Counted from the stretch's first letter, positions 52,728-64,000 are shown. The stretch is DNA of 64,000 bases from Willaertia magna (GCA_902984215.1 CADWAF010001251.1:113781-177780); one strand, 5' to 3'. Program-made: numbers and translations. Notes: generated by a model from the letters alone, not told the origin.

Positions 52728-53795
52728 TTACTGACTTAATACTTCATCAATGGTCATAGTACCACAATTGACAATTTTAACTTGATCAATTGGTCTATCA
52801 CGTAAATCAGTTCTAACTTTTTGTAAATCATCAATTAATTGCATTCCATAAAGTACTTTACCAAATACAACATGTTTATTATCTAAATGTGGTGTTTTTT
52901 CAGTTGTAATATAAAATTGACTTCCATTTGTATTTGGTCCTTTGTTTGCCATACAAATAAGATAAGGTTCAGAATGTTTTAATTCAAAATTTTCATCTTT
53001 AAATGAAATTGCATTTCCAATAGTATCTCTAATCACTAAATTATTTATCTTTTCTTTCATGTCATCTGTTAAATTATCTTTAACTTTATCAAATACTGGA
53101 ATACTACTCATTCCAGTACCTTGTTTAATATCACCTCCTTGAAGCATAAATTTATTTATAACACGATGGAAAATAGTACCTTTTAAATCACCTGCTTCAC
53201 ATAATTTTAAAAAGTTAAATGCAGTAACAGGTACAACTTTATCATATAATCCAATAATGATACGTCCTTTATTAGAAGTATCTTTAAAACGTGAATCAAC
53301 ATGTTCTACATCAAGATAAACAAATTGTCTCATTCTTGCTGGATCTATACGTTCTACAATAAATTCTCTTTCATCAATTTTAACACCACTTGCTTTTTCT
53401 TCTTGTTTTTTAGGAGTTTCAGGTGTTTGTTTCTTACTACCACCAAGTATCATCTTTTGAATTCCTTCAATTATAGAATAATCTCCTTTAGTTCTCATAT
53501 AGAGATATTGTCCTATACATACTAAAACTATTAAAAATAGATAAGTACTTCTTCTAATATTTCTAAATCTAAAATTTACAATTGATTCTAAAAATTTTTT
53601 AGGTAAATCTTTACGTAATTGTTTTGTTGCTTCAATTCTAGCTTTATGTCTCCTTTCAAATTCTGTTTCACGATCAAAATGATTTGAAATTAAAGAACTA
53701 TGAAATTTATAATTTAATAAAGGTTGTTTAATAAGCAAAGATAATTGATTATTGGAGTGTTGAACAATATTTTTTCTTAAAGTACGTTTTAACAT
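52728..53795 (-). CDS. Membrane-anchored cyclophilin-type peptidyl-prolyl isomerase
   Basis: Single exon, 355 residues. Basic N-terminus, then a transmembrane helix at about 83-100 (STYLFLIVLVCIGQYLYM). The cyclophilin domain is at about 165-350: TAFNFLKLCEAG, IFHRVINKFMLQGGDI (with the catalytic Arg and Gln), NTNGSQFYITT and HLDNKHVVFGKV. The Trp that binds cyclosporin in human CypA is His here (HLDNKHVVFG), as in many large cyclophilins. An insert with DDMKEKINNLVIRDT lies between the GGD and the substrate-binding strand. N-terminal basic region plus one TM could mean mitochondrial inner membrane or ER. Confidence 0.85.
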   Translation of the reverse strand: MLKRTLRKNIVQHSNNQLSLLIKQPLLNYKFHSSLISNHFDRETEFERRHKARIEATKQLRKDLPKKFLESIVNFRFRNIRRSTYLFLIVLVCIGQYLYMRTKGDYSIIEGIQKMILGGSKKQTPETPKKQEEKASGVKIDEREFIVERIDPARMRQFVYLDVEHVDSRFKDTSNKGRIIIGLYDKVVPVTAFNFLKLCEAGDLKGTIFHRVINKFMLQGGDIKQGTGMSSIPVFDKVKDNLTDDMKEKINNLVIRDTIGNAISFKDENFELKHSEPYLICMANKGPNTNGSQFYITTEKTPHLDNKHVVFGKVLYGMQLIDDLQKVRTDLRDRPIDQVKIVNCGTMTIDEVLSQ

Positions 53796-53812
53796 TTTTT
53801 TTTTTATTTTTT

Positions 53813-54196
53813 TTATTCTTCTTCGTTTTCTTCATTTCCGTCATTCTCTTCTTCTTCGAATGGGTTGGCAATTTCTTCAGTGTTATCTAGGGGACATAGA
53901 TGCATTAAAGAGGTACCTCTACAAACAACTATACCTAATTTACGAATATATTGTTTATTATTATCATCGGTTTTACGTTTGTGATGATCTTCATTATCTC
54001 TAATAAATTCACTACAATCATCCAGAACTACATTCATCATTGTATCAAATCCTCTTAGAGTTCCAAATACTTCTCTTCCTCCTATAAATTTTATTATCAC
54101 AGCTTTCCCTAAATATTGATTTAAATCTAAAATATTTTCCCGAGGTTTTCTTGTTGAAGTTGCGTTGGTGTCTTCGTGTTGTGTTGTTTTACTCAT
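53813..54196 (-). CDS. LSM7: U6 snRNA-associated Sm-like protein LSm7
   Basis: Single exon, 127 residues. Sm1 reads ILDLNQYLGKAVIIKFIGGR, then VFGTLRGFDTMMNVVLDDCSE; Sm2 is LGIVVCRGTSLMHLCPLD. This matches LSm7, a subunit of the LSm1-7 (decay) and LSm2-8 (U6) rings. The C-terminus is a Glu/Asn-rich tail slightly longer than usual. It is 17 bases downstream of nothing else on this strand except the cyclophilin gene, with which it is tandem. Confidence 0.93.
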   Translation of the reverse strand: MSKTTQHEDTNATSTRKPRENILDLNQYLGKAVIIKFIGGREVFGTLRGFDTMMNVVLDDCSEFIRDNEDHHKRKTDDNNKQYIRKLGIVVCRGTSLMHLCPLDNTEEIANPFEEEENDGNEENEEE

Positions 54197-54247
54197 TTTT
54201 AAATAATTATTGATTTGTCAATTATTTTATTAATTCTTTACAAAATT

Positions 54248-57200
54248 TTATTTGTTTGAAGTGATGTATGGGAATTCTGTATTGGGCAGAGGTATGTTAG
54301 AAAGTATTAAAAACTCTAAATTAAAAAGTGGAATGGTTTCTCTAACGTGATGTTTTCCAGCTGAATTCATATCAAGTTTTGGATGTGTAATGTATTTTCT
54401 GTTTTCCATTTGCCTTAATTTTTCTTTTCTCATGTTTTTATTGTGCTCGAGGCTTTTTCCTGGATAATATTCAAAGCAACATTTTTCATTGTCACTTACA
54501 ACCCAAATAACATCTCTATTTTCAGTTACACAATTAAAAGGTTCATGTGTGTTTATACCACCCCCAGCAATATCGTCGATGTTCATCCAACCAGTTTTAT
54601 TTTGTCCAAAATATTCTAATTTACTGTTAATTAATTCTCTTTTGGCACTACTATCGTTTGAAGACAGAGAGTTTAAGGTATTGAAGTCGTTAGGACTAAC
54701 TAATAATAACTCACATTCTCCACCAGCTATACCACCAAATTCAGTGAAAGTATTGATGCCACTTTCATAAAGTTCTTTCACTTTGTCTACAGTTAATTCA
54801 TCTTCACAAAAGTCACTAGGTTGTGTTAATTTTTCATACTCTTCCTCTTTACCTTTATAAAAGACAGGTTTTTCATTTAGATAGTTAGCTTCTGCCTCAG
54901 TAATGAAGTGACTGTGGTATTTATCATCATATACATTATTTAAGAGTTTTGCTTTTCCATAGCTTAATATATAAGAGTAATCAGTCGATGGAATAGTTAA
55001 TGAATTTCTAATTTGTAATTGTTTTGAAATATATATTGAAAGATAAGATTGAACTTGTTCTTTTGGTACTTCTATTTTTTGTTTATCTTTTTTCTTCAAA
55101 TAAAGAAAATCTAATTCATTTTGTTCATTCTGGATAATTAAAGATGCTCTATTCATGGTTATATCATTTTCTAAAAATGGTATTAGAGATAGTAATTCGT
55201 TGTTTTTAAGAGTATCTCTATATTGTTTATCTGGTGTATTTGACTTACTGCTTGGTTGTAATAAATCTAGTTCTGTGTTAGATGTAACTTTTTGGGTTGC
55301 TTCGAAAGAAATAATTCGTGATTTTTCATAGGTTCCAATCATTTCTAAAAGGGTTTGTAGATTGGATTGCAGAGTAAAGTATTTGTTTTTATCATTTCCC
55401 CAATTACTTAAATTAGCTTTTATAAAGGTTGAAATTTTTGTAATGAAAGAATTTTTACTTTCTATTAATTGATTGGTATTTGAAATAATATTTGTTATAT
55501 GTTGTTCTATTTCTTGTTTGGATTCATTTGAGGTAATATTAATATTTGTTTCTATACGATTTAATATATCTTTTGTTGTTGAAAATCTATTCAAAATTCT
55601 TAAAATTCTCTTTGTGAATAATTTCATTTTCAGTATTTTATCCCAAGTGTCATTTGTAGATTTTTCAGTTTTTTCAATTTCTGGGCAAGAGTCTAAAATG
55701 TTATTTAAATTGGTTTCACCACTTATGAAAGGGTGAATGAACCCAAACCGCTTGTGATATCTTTTTTCATTGCGTTTTGAATTAGGGGAGTGTAATCCAA
55801 AGAAATTAATTTTGTTTGAGTTTTCTAGTGGTCGAGTGATATCTATAAAATTTAAAGAATCATTCAAAAGTAAATAAGAAGGTAATTCACAATAATCAAT
55901 TACATTTAAAAACATTTCCATAATATTAGTTCTATTAGTCTTTAATTCTGTGTCAATTAATTCTAATAGTTCTTGGTGAGGAATATGTTCTCTAGGAGAA
56001 ATAAAAGTGTTTGAGGTAGATTTAGGGAAAATTGAAAGTAATGGAGGAATGATTTTATAAGATCCTATTTGAGATTTCAAAACTTTCTCAATATTAGAAT
56101 TAATTTCATTGTTAATATATTTCCATTCTTGCTCTTCTTCCTTATTTATCTTAATTGGAAAGAAACTTGTAGTGTAAGACTTAATATTGAAAAGTGAAAT
56201 TAAGTCAAATTCTTCTTCCAATGGATTAAACCAAATAAAATTATTTTTCTTTTCTAATGGATGAATTAATAAAGAGGTTGGATGAACAATTTTAAACGCT
56301 TCAGTATTACTGAGGGATTCTCTGATCATTTGTAATATTTCACCTAAATTTTTGGAATAATGTCTCCATATATTTCTAAATCTATTGTTAATAGGTCTGT
56401 ATTCAATAATTAAATTATTGTCATTATGCGTTTGTTTGGTATTCAAACTATTTGATATTCTCCACCTTAAATACGTCCTAATGATTCTATTATAAAGTGT
56501 AGGTAAAGATATAATATTGTCAGTAGGGGGTGACGCTAAAAATCCTACTACAATAGTTTGTAAAGTAGCTGATAGCTTTAAATCAGCTAGTGTTTTTTTG
56601 TTTTGGACTTCTATTTCAATAGTAAATAAATATTCTGTAATAAATAATAATACAATTTGTATTTTTCTAAAAAAAGGTTGACTGTCAAATTTTTTATCTT
56701 TGTAAAATGGTATTAAGGATTTTGCAATTCCAGGTATAGGAGCTATTTGACGATTAGGTTGATTTTTATAGTTTTCTATAGAATCAAATATAATCTTATG
56801 AAGTTGTTGATGCACTTGATCATCTAAATTAATAAAGTCATTTAGATGAGGAATAGACATGTTCGTTGTAGCTGAGTCAAGTAAGCCTTTGTTTATATCG
56901 AATAAGTGAAGTAAAGGAGAATAATATGTTTTTACGAATTTATAAAGAACTTCAGAAGTTGTAGGCGTCATCACCCTTAAATAAGAAAGAGGTCTTTTCC
57001 ACTTTAAATTCATGAATCTAGACAACAAAGTGATATTCTCATAAAGAAAAGTAATATTTTCTTTCTCTACGGAATTGAATCTTTTGTTTAGTTCATCCTT
57101 ATTTTCGTTAGTTGAAATAGCTTTTATATGTCTAAGAAATTGTTTCACTTTATGTTTTATGTAGTCTCTGTGAAGTATTGGATTTTCTGGTATGTATATT

Positions 57201-59410
57201 CCCCGTAAATATAATTTAAAGTAAAAGTTATTTCTCCTTAGAATTTTTATATTTTCTCTTATTGCCTCTATTGCAAAAGGTAAATAAAAAAGCAAGGTGT
57301 TTGGTTGACCATTGTTGTTCATGGTTAGTTCTTTAAACGGAAGTTTATAAAAAAATGGATTGTATAACAAATTATGGAATTGTTTTTCCTCCAATAATAG
57401 TGTTACAATGTCAATATTTACATTATTGTGGTATATATTATACAAAGGATATGATATTATAGAAGATAATTGTTCATATTTTAATTCTTGTAAAAATTCA
57501 CATAGTTGAAATAATTCAAGGTCAGTATAATTTTCAAATTGTGACATTTCATTAAATATTGTACCAAACTCGGATTTTATCTTGTTTATATATGAATTAT
57601 AATTAATAAACATTTCATAATTATTTCTTTCAAAATGAATTCCATTCTTATCATTAAAATATAAAGGCGAGATAATAAAAGACAAAGAATTCACACCAAT
57701 ATCCCTAAATTCGTTCTTAATATTATATTTCATATGTTCTATTGAAATTTGTTTTTCATTGGAAGAGCTATCGCTATTATATGGATTTAAAGGTTTGAGA
57801 AGAGTAGTCAACAAAGAATTTAACTTTAGGTCATTTAACTCAGACAATAAAGAAGTAGGATGTATTTTAACCAATAACTCTAATATACTAGATCTTCCTT
57901 CCATAACTCCTTGAAATTCCTCAAAAGATAAATTATTTTGTGGAATGATTGCTTCAAATATCCAATTTCTTAGAGGAGGATAAATTGGAAATCTATATCT
58001 TTCATTAAGCACATTTCGTTGTTCAATTTTCCTTTTTAAAATCATCTGAAGATTGTCATCATTATTTTGTTCATTTAGAGGAATAGTTGTTATACATTCT
58101 TTTCCAGTATCTTTTAAAAAGTAAGGAAAATTATTAAAGTGCTCTATATTAGTTTCAGTACCATAAAGACCTCTTTTTTTAAAATTGTTCAATAAATTAT
58201 CACGGTTGGAGGTCTTCCATCTAATACCATAAATTAACATGTATTGACTATTCCTCTTAATTAAAATAGGATATTGAGTTAATATACAATTACTCCATTT
58301 CTTTTGTGCATTATTTGTCATTTTCTCACTCGTATATTTACTTATATCAGCCAGTTTTGTAAAGTATTGTAACAAAGTGTAAATAAGTTTTCCTCTATCA
58401 TTTAAACTATTCTTCCATTCAATTTTATATCTATACATATTAGAGAGATATTTATTACACAACCATTCAACTTGATTCATTGAAATATCTCTAATACCTT
58501 TCTCAATTGGTCTCTTACTAAATGAAAATAAATCATCTGGAGGAGGAGTTGGTACTAAGTTTTTTCTCAACAAACAATCTTTTAAACCACTGTATAACAT
58601 TGTAAATTATTATGATTTTTAAATAAATCTTACCTTAGCTCAATATCCTTTTCTAATTCATAAATTAAAGGCAAATAGGCTGTATCTTTTCTCATTATTT
58701 TAGCGTGTCCATTTAAACTTAAAATTATTGACAATTTGTCACAAAGAAATGTTATTAAAAACTTACATAACTTGTAAACATTTAAGAGAAGTATTATTAT
58801 GAAATTCTAATTCATATGGAGTAAATAAATTTAAAGTAATAATTAGTCTATGTATTTCATATTGTTCACCCTCTAATGGACTATTCGGTTTATATAATAA
58901 AGGAGAAGATAAAATATTGGACTCAAAATAATCATATTGTAAATTTCCTTTTCGTTTAAATTTACTTAATCTTTTTAAAGCTTTTTTTAAAATCTCTTTA
59001 TCATTTTGTCCTTTTATTAATTCTTCATTATGTTCTATTACTTGTTGTTGTTCTGTTAAAAATGTTAAAGCAAAGGGATTTTTACGAGATAGTGCATTAT
59101 CTTTGTAGGTTTGTAAAAATCTATTTATTCTAGAGATATCTGGTATTGTAGAAAAGATAGTTGAAGGTTTTATTGGAATATTATCTGTTTTGTTTTTTAT
59201 TCCAAATGCTGATTTAAGTTGTTGAAAGAGTTGATTATCAATTTCTTGTTCCGATGATTGTTTATTGGATTTTTTGGATTGAGTATCTGTTGTGAAATTA
59301 TCTAAATAATTAGAAAAATAAATTAATGTATTGTTTATTTTATTTTGTTGTTTTTCTATTTGATTTAAATACTCGAATAGATTTTCTGTTGATTTGCTAT
59401 CGTTATTCAT
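54248..59410 (-). CDS. Orphan 1689-residue protein
   Basis: Three exons, complement of 58767..59410, 58634..58717 and 54248..58589, with 49- and 44-nt introns that keep frame. I do not recognise the family. The sequence is Asn/Ile/Leu/Lys-rich and mostly helical looking, with no signal peptide, membrane helix, zinc motif or nucleotide-binding loop. Slightly more conserved-looking parts: GIRWKTSNRDNLL and LRNWIFEAIIP near the start of exon 3, and near the C-terminus a block with FYKGKEEEYEKLTQPSDF, TFTEFGGIAGGECELLLVS and GWMNIDDIAGGGINTHEPF. The start MNNDSKSTENLF was chosen because upstream in-frame sequence (to 59539) overlaps a MITE arm. It could be a large structural or cytoskeletal protein; that is a guess. 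Confidence 0.7.
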
Positions 59411-59504
59411 GTTTGTTGCATTTTTTTTTAATATTTTGTAAACTGTAGAAAAAAAATTACAAGGGAAAAACAAGTATTTTGATACTTGGGCTTCTTGTTT
59501 AAAG

Positions 59505-59877
59505 TAGCATTTTTGATTTTCTATTAAATTTTTAGTCAAAAAAACACTAGGAAATTTGTCAATCTAAAAGTGAGTAAAATGTGGTTGTAGACTTTTTGCT
59601 GTAAAGTGGAATTGGTACGCACGCTTTCACAAATAAATATAGGTTTACAATGTGTGTTTGTACAAAAAAAGATGTGTTGGTCTCGGATTGGGACCTTTAG
59701 TATGATCTCAAGAGAATGAGATACAATCCAGCACTTTATTAGTTAATTGCGTGCGTATTATTTCATAAACTACAACAAAGTCTACCACCACATTTTTCAA
59801 TTTTAATGCTGACTCAACATTGACAAATTTCCTAGTGTTTTTTTGACTAAAAATTTAATAGAAAATCAAAAATGCTA
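59505..59877. mobile_element. Non-autonomous DNA transposon (MITE) with perfect terminal inverted repeats
   Basis: 373 bp. The two ends (59505-59561 and 59821-59877) are perfect 57-bp inverted repeats beginning TAGCATTTTTGATTTTCTAT. They are flanked by an identical 8-bp direct repeat GTTTAAAG at 59497-59504 and 59878-59885, the expected target-site duplication. A weaker inverted similarity continues inward (AAAATGTGG...GTAGACTTT...ACGCACGC against its complement near 59743-59805). No ORF inside. An 8-bp duplication points to hAT- or KDZ-type transposase. The perfect arms suggest recent insertion. The left arm supplies a spurious N-terminal extension to the neighbouring orphan gene. Confidence 0.9.
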
Positions 59878-59885
59878 GTTTAAAG

Positions 59886-62800
59886 TCTTGTGTTTAACAA
59901 GTTTTTTTAATAAGCATTTTGATTTGTTGCTTGAAAAAATGCTTGTAGCAATGAAAATTGCTTTGAAACAATATGTGAATGCGGAAAGGAAGTTTTAAAT
60001 TTGAATTTATTGAAAATAAAATATAATCAAACAAATAAAGAAGAAAAATTCATTAAATTTACTTGTTCATATTGTAAAAAAACATTTTATGTTTTTTTTT
60101 GTTGTATTATTTATAAAAAAACAGAACAGCTTAAAAATTATTTTAAAAAACATTTATGTAATATAACAATAAATTAATTTATAGATAATCTATTAAATAA
60201 ATATATATTCGTTAATACAAAAAGAAAAAGAGAAAAAATAAATAAAGAAAAAATTACTAATTATAAAATTAAAGAAAATATTAATAATGAATTTGATAGA
60301 ATAAAAATTAATTTAATAACTAAAAAATTAATTATTGACAAAAAAATTTAAGAAATTTAAGAAAATATTATAGAGAATAAAGAAAATAATGAAAAAAAAA
60401 TGAAAATAATGATAATAAAAATTATGAGTTACAAATAAAGGATTTTGAAGAATAAATATTAAATAAAAGTAATATTTTTATAATACTATATAAAATAAAT
60501 AAAAATTATTCTATTAATGCAATAGAAATTAATAAAAATGATGATTTTTCATTATTTAAAAATTATTAAAAACTTTATTTTACATATAAATATTTAATAT
60601 AAAATAAAGTTTTATATATGGTTTTTGATATATTTAAAAATATAAATAATAAATTTTATTGTAATGAGTTTAAATTAAATAATAATTTATATTATATTAA
60701 AAAGGCTTTACAAATAATTAATAATAATATACCAATATTTAAATTATATCACACTTTTTATATAAAAATAAAATTAAAAGCAAAATTTTTTATTCAAATA
60801 ATTTTTAAAAATACAATAATGATTTAAAAGAAAAATTTAATGAAAAAAATGTTAAACTTATTGTTATAGATGTTTATTATGATGAATTTTTAAAATATAA
60901 ATTTAGTAGTTGCAAATATGATGGTTTATATTTAATAGTTTATATTAAAAGATATTTATTATTAAAAATTTATAATTTATTTTGTTTAAGAATAAGTAAA
61001 TAATAAAAAAAACTTATTTAAATTATTAAATATTATTTGTAAAAAATTAATTAATTTTTATAAAACTTAAAAAGTAAAAATAATAGCTAATAATATAATT
61101 ATAAATGTTTATTTTAGTTTATTATTAGAAAATTTGACTATAAGATATGATAATTTTAATGTTAAAAAATTTAATGCAATAAAATTTTGTCATAAATATA
61201 ATTTATTAAAAAATTAATTATTATTTTATAATTTAGAATTTTTAGATTTTTTATTAAATAAAAAATTTATTACTAAAAATATGTATGAAAAATATAAAAA
61301 ATTGAGTTATATTAATAATGAATTAATTAAAAATACAAAAAAAAGTAAAAAATTTTTATGAATAATGAAAATTAATAAATAAAAAAATAAAAAAGAAAAA
61401 ATTTAAAAAAGAAAATGATGTTAAATTTAAATATAATGAAAATCTATTTTGAAAAATTTATGATTTATATAGATTTATAAATAGAATAGCAATTTTTGAT
61501 TTGTATAGAGATTTTATTATTAATATATTTCATGTTACATTATTAAAAACAATTTTTGTACATATAAAATTAATTTATAATTTTTTATCATCAAAAGATA
61601 AAAAAAATTAAGTGAAAAAAAATTAAATATAAATAAATTCATACAATTTAAAGCTATGAAATAAAACATTTATGAATGGGAGAAATCTTGTAAAATTTTT
61701 TAAATATAATGCTATTTGTTTATAGATTTTTATATAAAAAAGAAGAAACTGTTTATAAAATAATTTATAAAAACATTTTAAGTCGTTGTAATTTTGTTAT
61801 AAAATTATTAGAAAAAAAAATTAATTCTGAAATAATTGATAAAATAAAATATTTTTTTTCAATTTAAATTAGATATAATAAATTTTTTTTTAAAAATAAA
61901 AGATAAAAATCTAAATAATTCATTAAATATTCATTCTTTAATTCATTTTTTTAAGGATGTTGATAGAATAAAGTCTATTATTTTATATTAAACTAAAAAT
62001 TTGGAAGCAAAATATAAAATTATAAGATAGTTTATAATAAAAAAATAATAAGTAAGAAAATAGATTTAAAGTAGTTAAAAAAATTAACGTTTAAATATTT
62101 AAATTTAAATATCTATTTTTTAAAAATAAAAACATTACAAAATTAATATTAAAGGATAAAAAAATAGTAATATTTTATAAAATTAATTTATTAATAAAAT
62201 ATTATAGAAAAATTATAAATATCTAGAATATATTGAATAATAGTTTAAAAATTAATAAATTAAATATAAGTAATATAAACATTATAACTAAGTGCTTATT
62301 ATTTAATAATATATTTACTGGTATTGTTATTGTTTTTATAGATTTATATATAGGTGAGGCATTTATTATTAGTGAATATATTAATTTATTTTTAATATTA
62401 AATTTAATAAAAATCTAAATGATGAACAGAAAATTTGTTTATTTTTTTCAAACAAAATAATAACACTATTGAAAAAAATTAATAATAAATAATAATTGAT
62501 TTTTAAATAATAATTAATTAATTCTAGTATTTATTATATTATAATGGAGCTAATATGTATATATTATTTTTTTATAATTTTTTGTAATCATAATGGATAA
62601 GATAATGTAGTATTAGATATTTTAAAAATTTAATTGAATGAAAATAATATTTATTAATTAATATTAATAATAATAATAAAAAAAATTTATTATAAACATT
62701 ACAAATTTCTCTTATAATTAGACTCATTCTGTTTGTATTTTAGAAAATAGAAAATTATTTTATTATATTAATTCCTCAGCTAATATGTTAAAAAGATATA

Positions 62801-64000
62801 ATAGAAAATTATTTTAAAAAATTAATAATTTAACTTCTTTAACAGAAAATCAAATTTATACAAAAATAATTTCTAGTGATCATTTATTTTCAATTATAAT
62901 TAATAATCATTTAATTTATTATATGAATTATATAATGCAATAATTTAGGTTACAAAAATATTAAAATATTTAGAACTATAATTAAAAAAGCAATATTAAA
63001 TACTACATATTAACTAAAGGAACTAAAAAATTTAATAGAATGTATATTTTAGATTAATAAAATGAAATGCAAAGTTTATTTAGTAATAAATTTTTATAAA
63101 TATATAATAATGTAAATAAAATAAAAGATGTCATTTGTTAAGAAAAATTAAAAACAAATAATACAGTTAAATATATGAATAATGTATTAAATTTAGTTTT
63201 CAATAATCAAACTTGTATTAAATTTACAAAATTAATAAATAGAAATACTTTAAAATTTAATTTTTATAATTTATTAATGGACTAATTTAATAAAATTTTA
63301 ATTTCAGTAATTTTATATAGATTAAATAAATATAATCTATATACTGAAATATTAATATCAATATTATAATATTATGTCGATTTTAGTGAATTTTGAGATA
63401 ATTTAAAAAATTTAATAAAAATTACAACTGAATTCAATGAAAAAATCATTATAGAAACTAAAAATTTAATTATAATGACTGAAAAATATGAAATTTCTGA
63501 TTGGTCAGTTTATAAATTAGATTTTTATTTTTATAATGAAATCTTTATTATATAGGTTTTTGTTTTATTAATGAATAGCAATTTAGATCTTATTATATTT
63601 TTATGGTCGAATTATTTAATTTATATAAAGATTTAATAAGATTACATTAAAAACAAAATGAAAATATTAAAAACAAGTAATAATTACATAATTTAATTAT
63701 TGTTTTCTATTTAATACATACTATAATTTTAAATTCACTAACCAATTATAGTTCTATATCTTGTAAAGTGGAGTTAATTATAAATTTTATTACAATAAAT
63801 AGCCTTAAAAAAATCTGATCATTAATTAATAAAATAGTTGCTATTTATAATAGATTTTTATTAATAAATCAAAAAAGTAAACTGTTTGTATTTAACTTAG
63901 CAGTTCTATAGTGAAATTTCTTAAAATCATATACAATTTTCCGATTATTTATGCAAAAATAGAACAAAAAAAGACCTCAATAAAATATCTTTCAAAACAA
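59886..64000 (+). mobile_element. Relic of a large AT-rich transposon, possibly KDZ/Plavaka-type
   Basis: Extremely AT-rich, with conserved-looking protein fragments on the plus strand interrupted by many TAA and a few TGA codons and frame shifts. From left to right: a zinc-finger-like CSYCKKTF...LKNYFKKHLC near 60064-60160; VYYDEFLKYKFSSCKYDGLY near 60872-60930; ENLTIRYDNF near 61130; IFHVTLLKTIF near 61530; FKAMK..IYEWEKSC near 61648-61690; and NIHSLIHFFKDVDRIKS near 61926-61976. The Asp-containing YxDxF...GLY, the FKAxEW and the NxHxLxH blocks occur in this order in KDZ/Plavaka transposases. Family assignment is tentative. The element runs off the window; no right end was found. Confidence 0.45.

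Noticed and set aside
59411..59539. N-terminal extension of the orphan protein to the ATG at 59539
   Set aside because: The first 12 or so codons are the MITE arm, and the ATG at 59410 has a better context and composition.
59674..59734. A tRNA gene in the MITE
   Set aside because: Only 61 nt, no T-arm GTTCGA motif and no A box; the pairing alone is not enough.
60618..60827. A 69-codon ORF as a separate gene
   Set aside because: It is one open segment of a longer interrupted frame in the AT-rich relic.
60001..64000. A working gene in a code where UAA means Gln
   Set aside because: There are also TGA codons and real frameshifts, nearby host genes use TAA as stop, and transition decay explains the pattern.

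Overview
This is a window of nuclear DNA from an AT-rich, intron-bearing, free-living protist, most likely an amoeboflagellate of the Heterolobosea (Naegleria relatives). That placement is inference. The signs are short GT-AG introns (38-124 nt where I could resolve them, mostly near 45), A-rich sequence just before start codons, A/T-ending codons, Asn/Gln-rich tracts, and a gene mix that includes a type I H+-pyrophosphatase, squalene synthase, a cAMP-receptor-like GPCR, a BPI/LBP-type protein, a Zn2Cys6 regulator and F-box/LRR paralogues. I called 29 intact protein genes. All end in TAA or TAG; I saw no TGA stop.

Layout. 0-14 kb: RNA-processing, transcription and housekeeping genes (CLP1, PUM3/Puf6-like, TFIIF alpha, NDUFA12, a HAD nucleotidase), a lone 5S rRNA gene, squalene synthase with an apparent frameshift, a small membrane protein, a Zn2Cys6 factor, an ABHD11-like hydrolase, a six-exon asparaginase with ankyrin repeats, and a membrane PDI-like protein. 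14-19 kb: a tandem pair of F-box/LRR-like genes. 19-28 kb: eS24, a four-bromodomain protein, a degenerate acyl-CoA-synthetase-like protein, mitochondrial-type TrpRS and an unrecognised propeller-like protein. 28.4-31.4 kb: low-complexity DNA and two wrecked transposon genes (HTH/zinc-knuckle and DDE). 31.9-34 kb: topoisomerase IB. 34-36 kb: a very AT-rich gene desert with a truncated peptide-transporter pseudogene.

36-59 kb is again gene-dense: a membrane adenylyl-cyclase-like protein, an exonuclease-KH fusion, acetyl-CoA hydrolase/CoA-transferase, a 7TM receptor head-to-head with a Galpha protein that carries an inserted F-box, a basic nuclear-type protein, a carboxylesterase, a BPI-like protein, H+-PPase, a membrane cyclophilin, LSM7 and a 1689-residue orphan. 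59.5-64 kb holds a 373-bp MITE with perfect 57-bp terminal inverted repeats and an 8-bp target duplication, then about 4 kb of extremely AT-rich relic coding sequence that resembles a KDZ/Plavaka-type transposase.

Most genes are independent housekeeping units, not operons. The most striking unit is the divergent GPCR / Galpha-F-box pair at 43.5-46.4 kb, which suggests a receptor coupled to a G protein that could recruit an SCF ubiquitin ligase. The adenylyl-cyclase-like gene lies 5 kb away.
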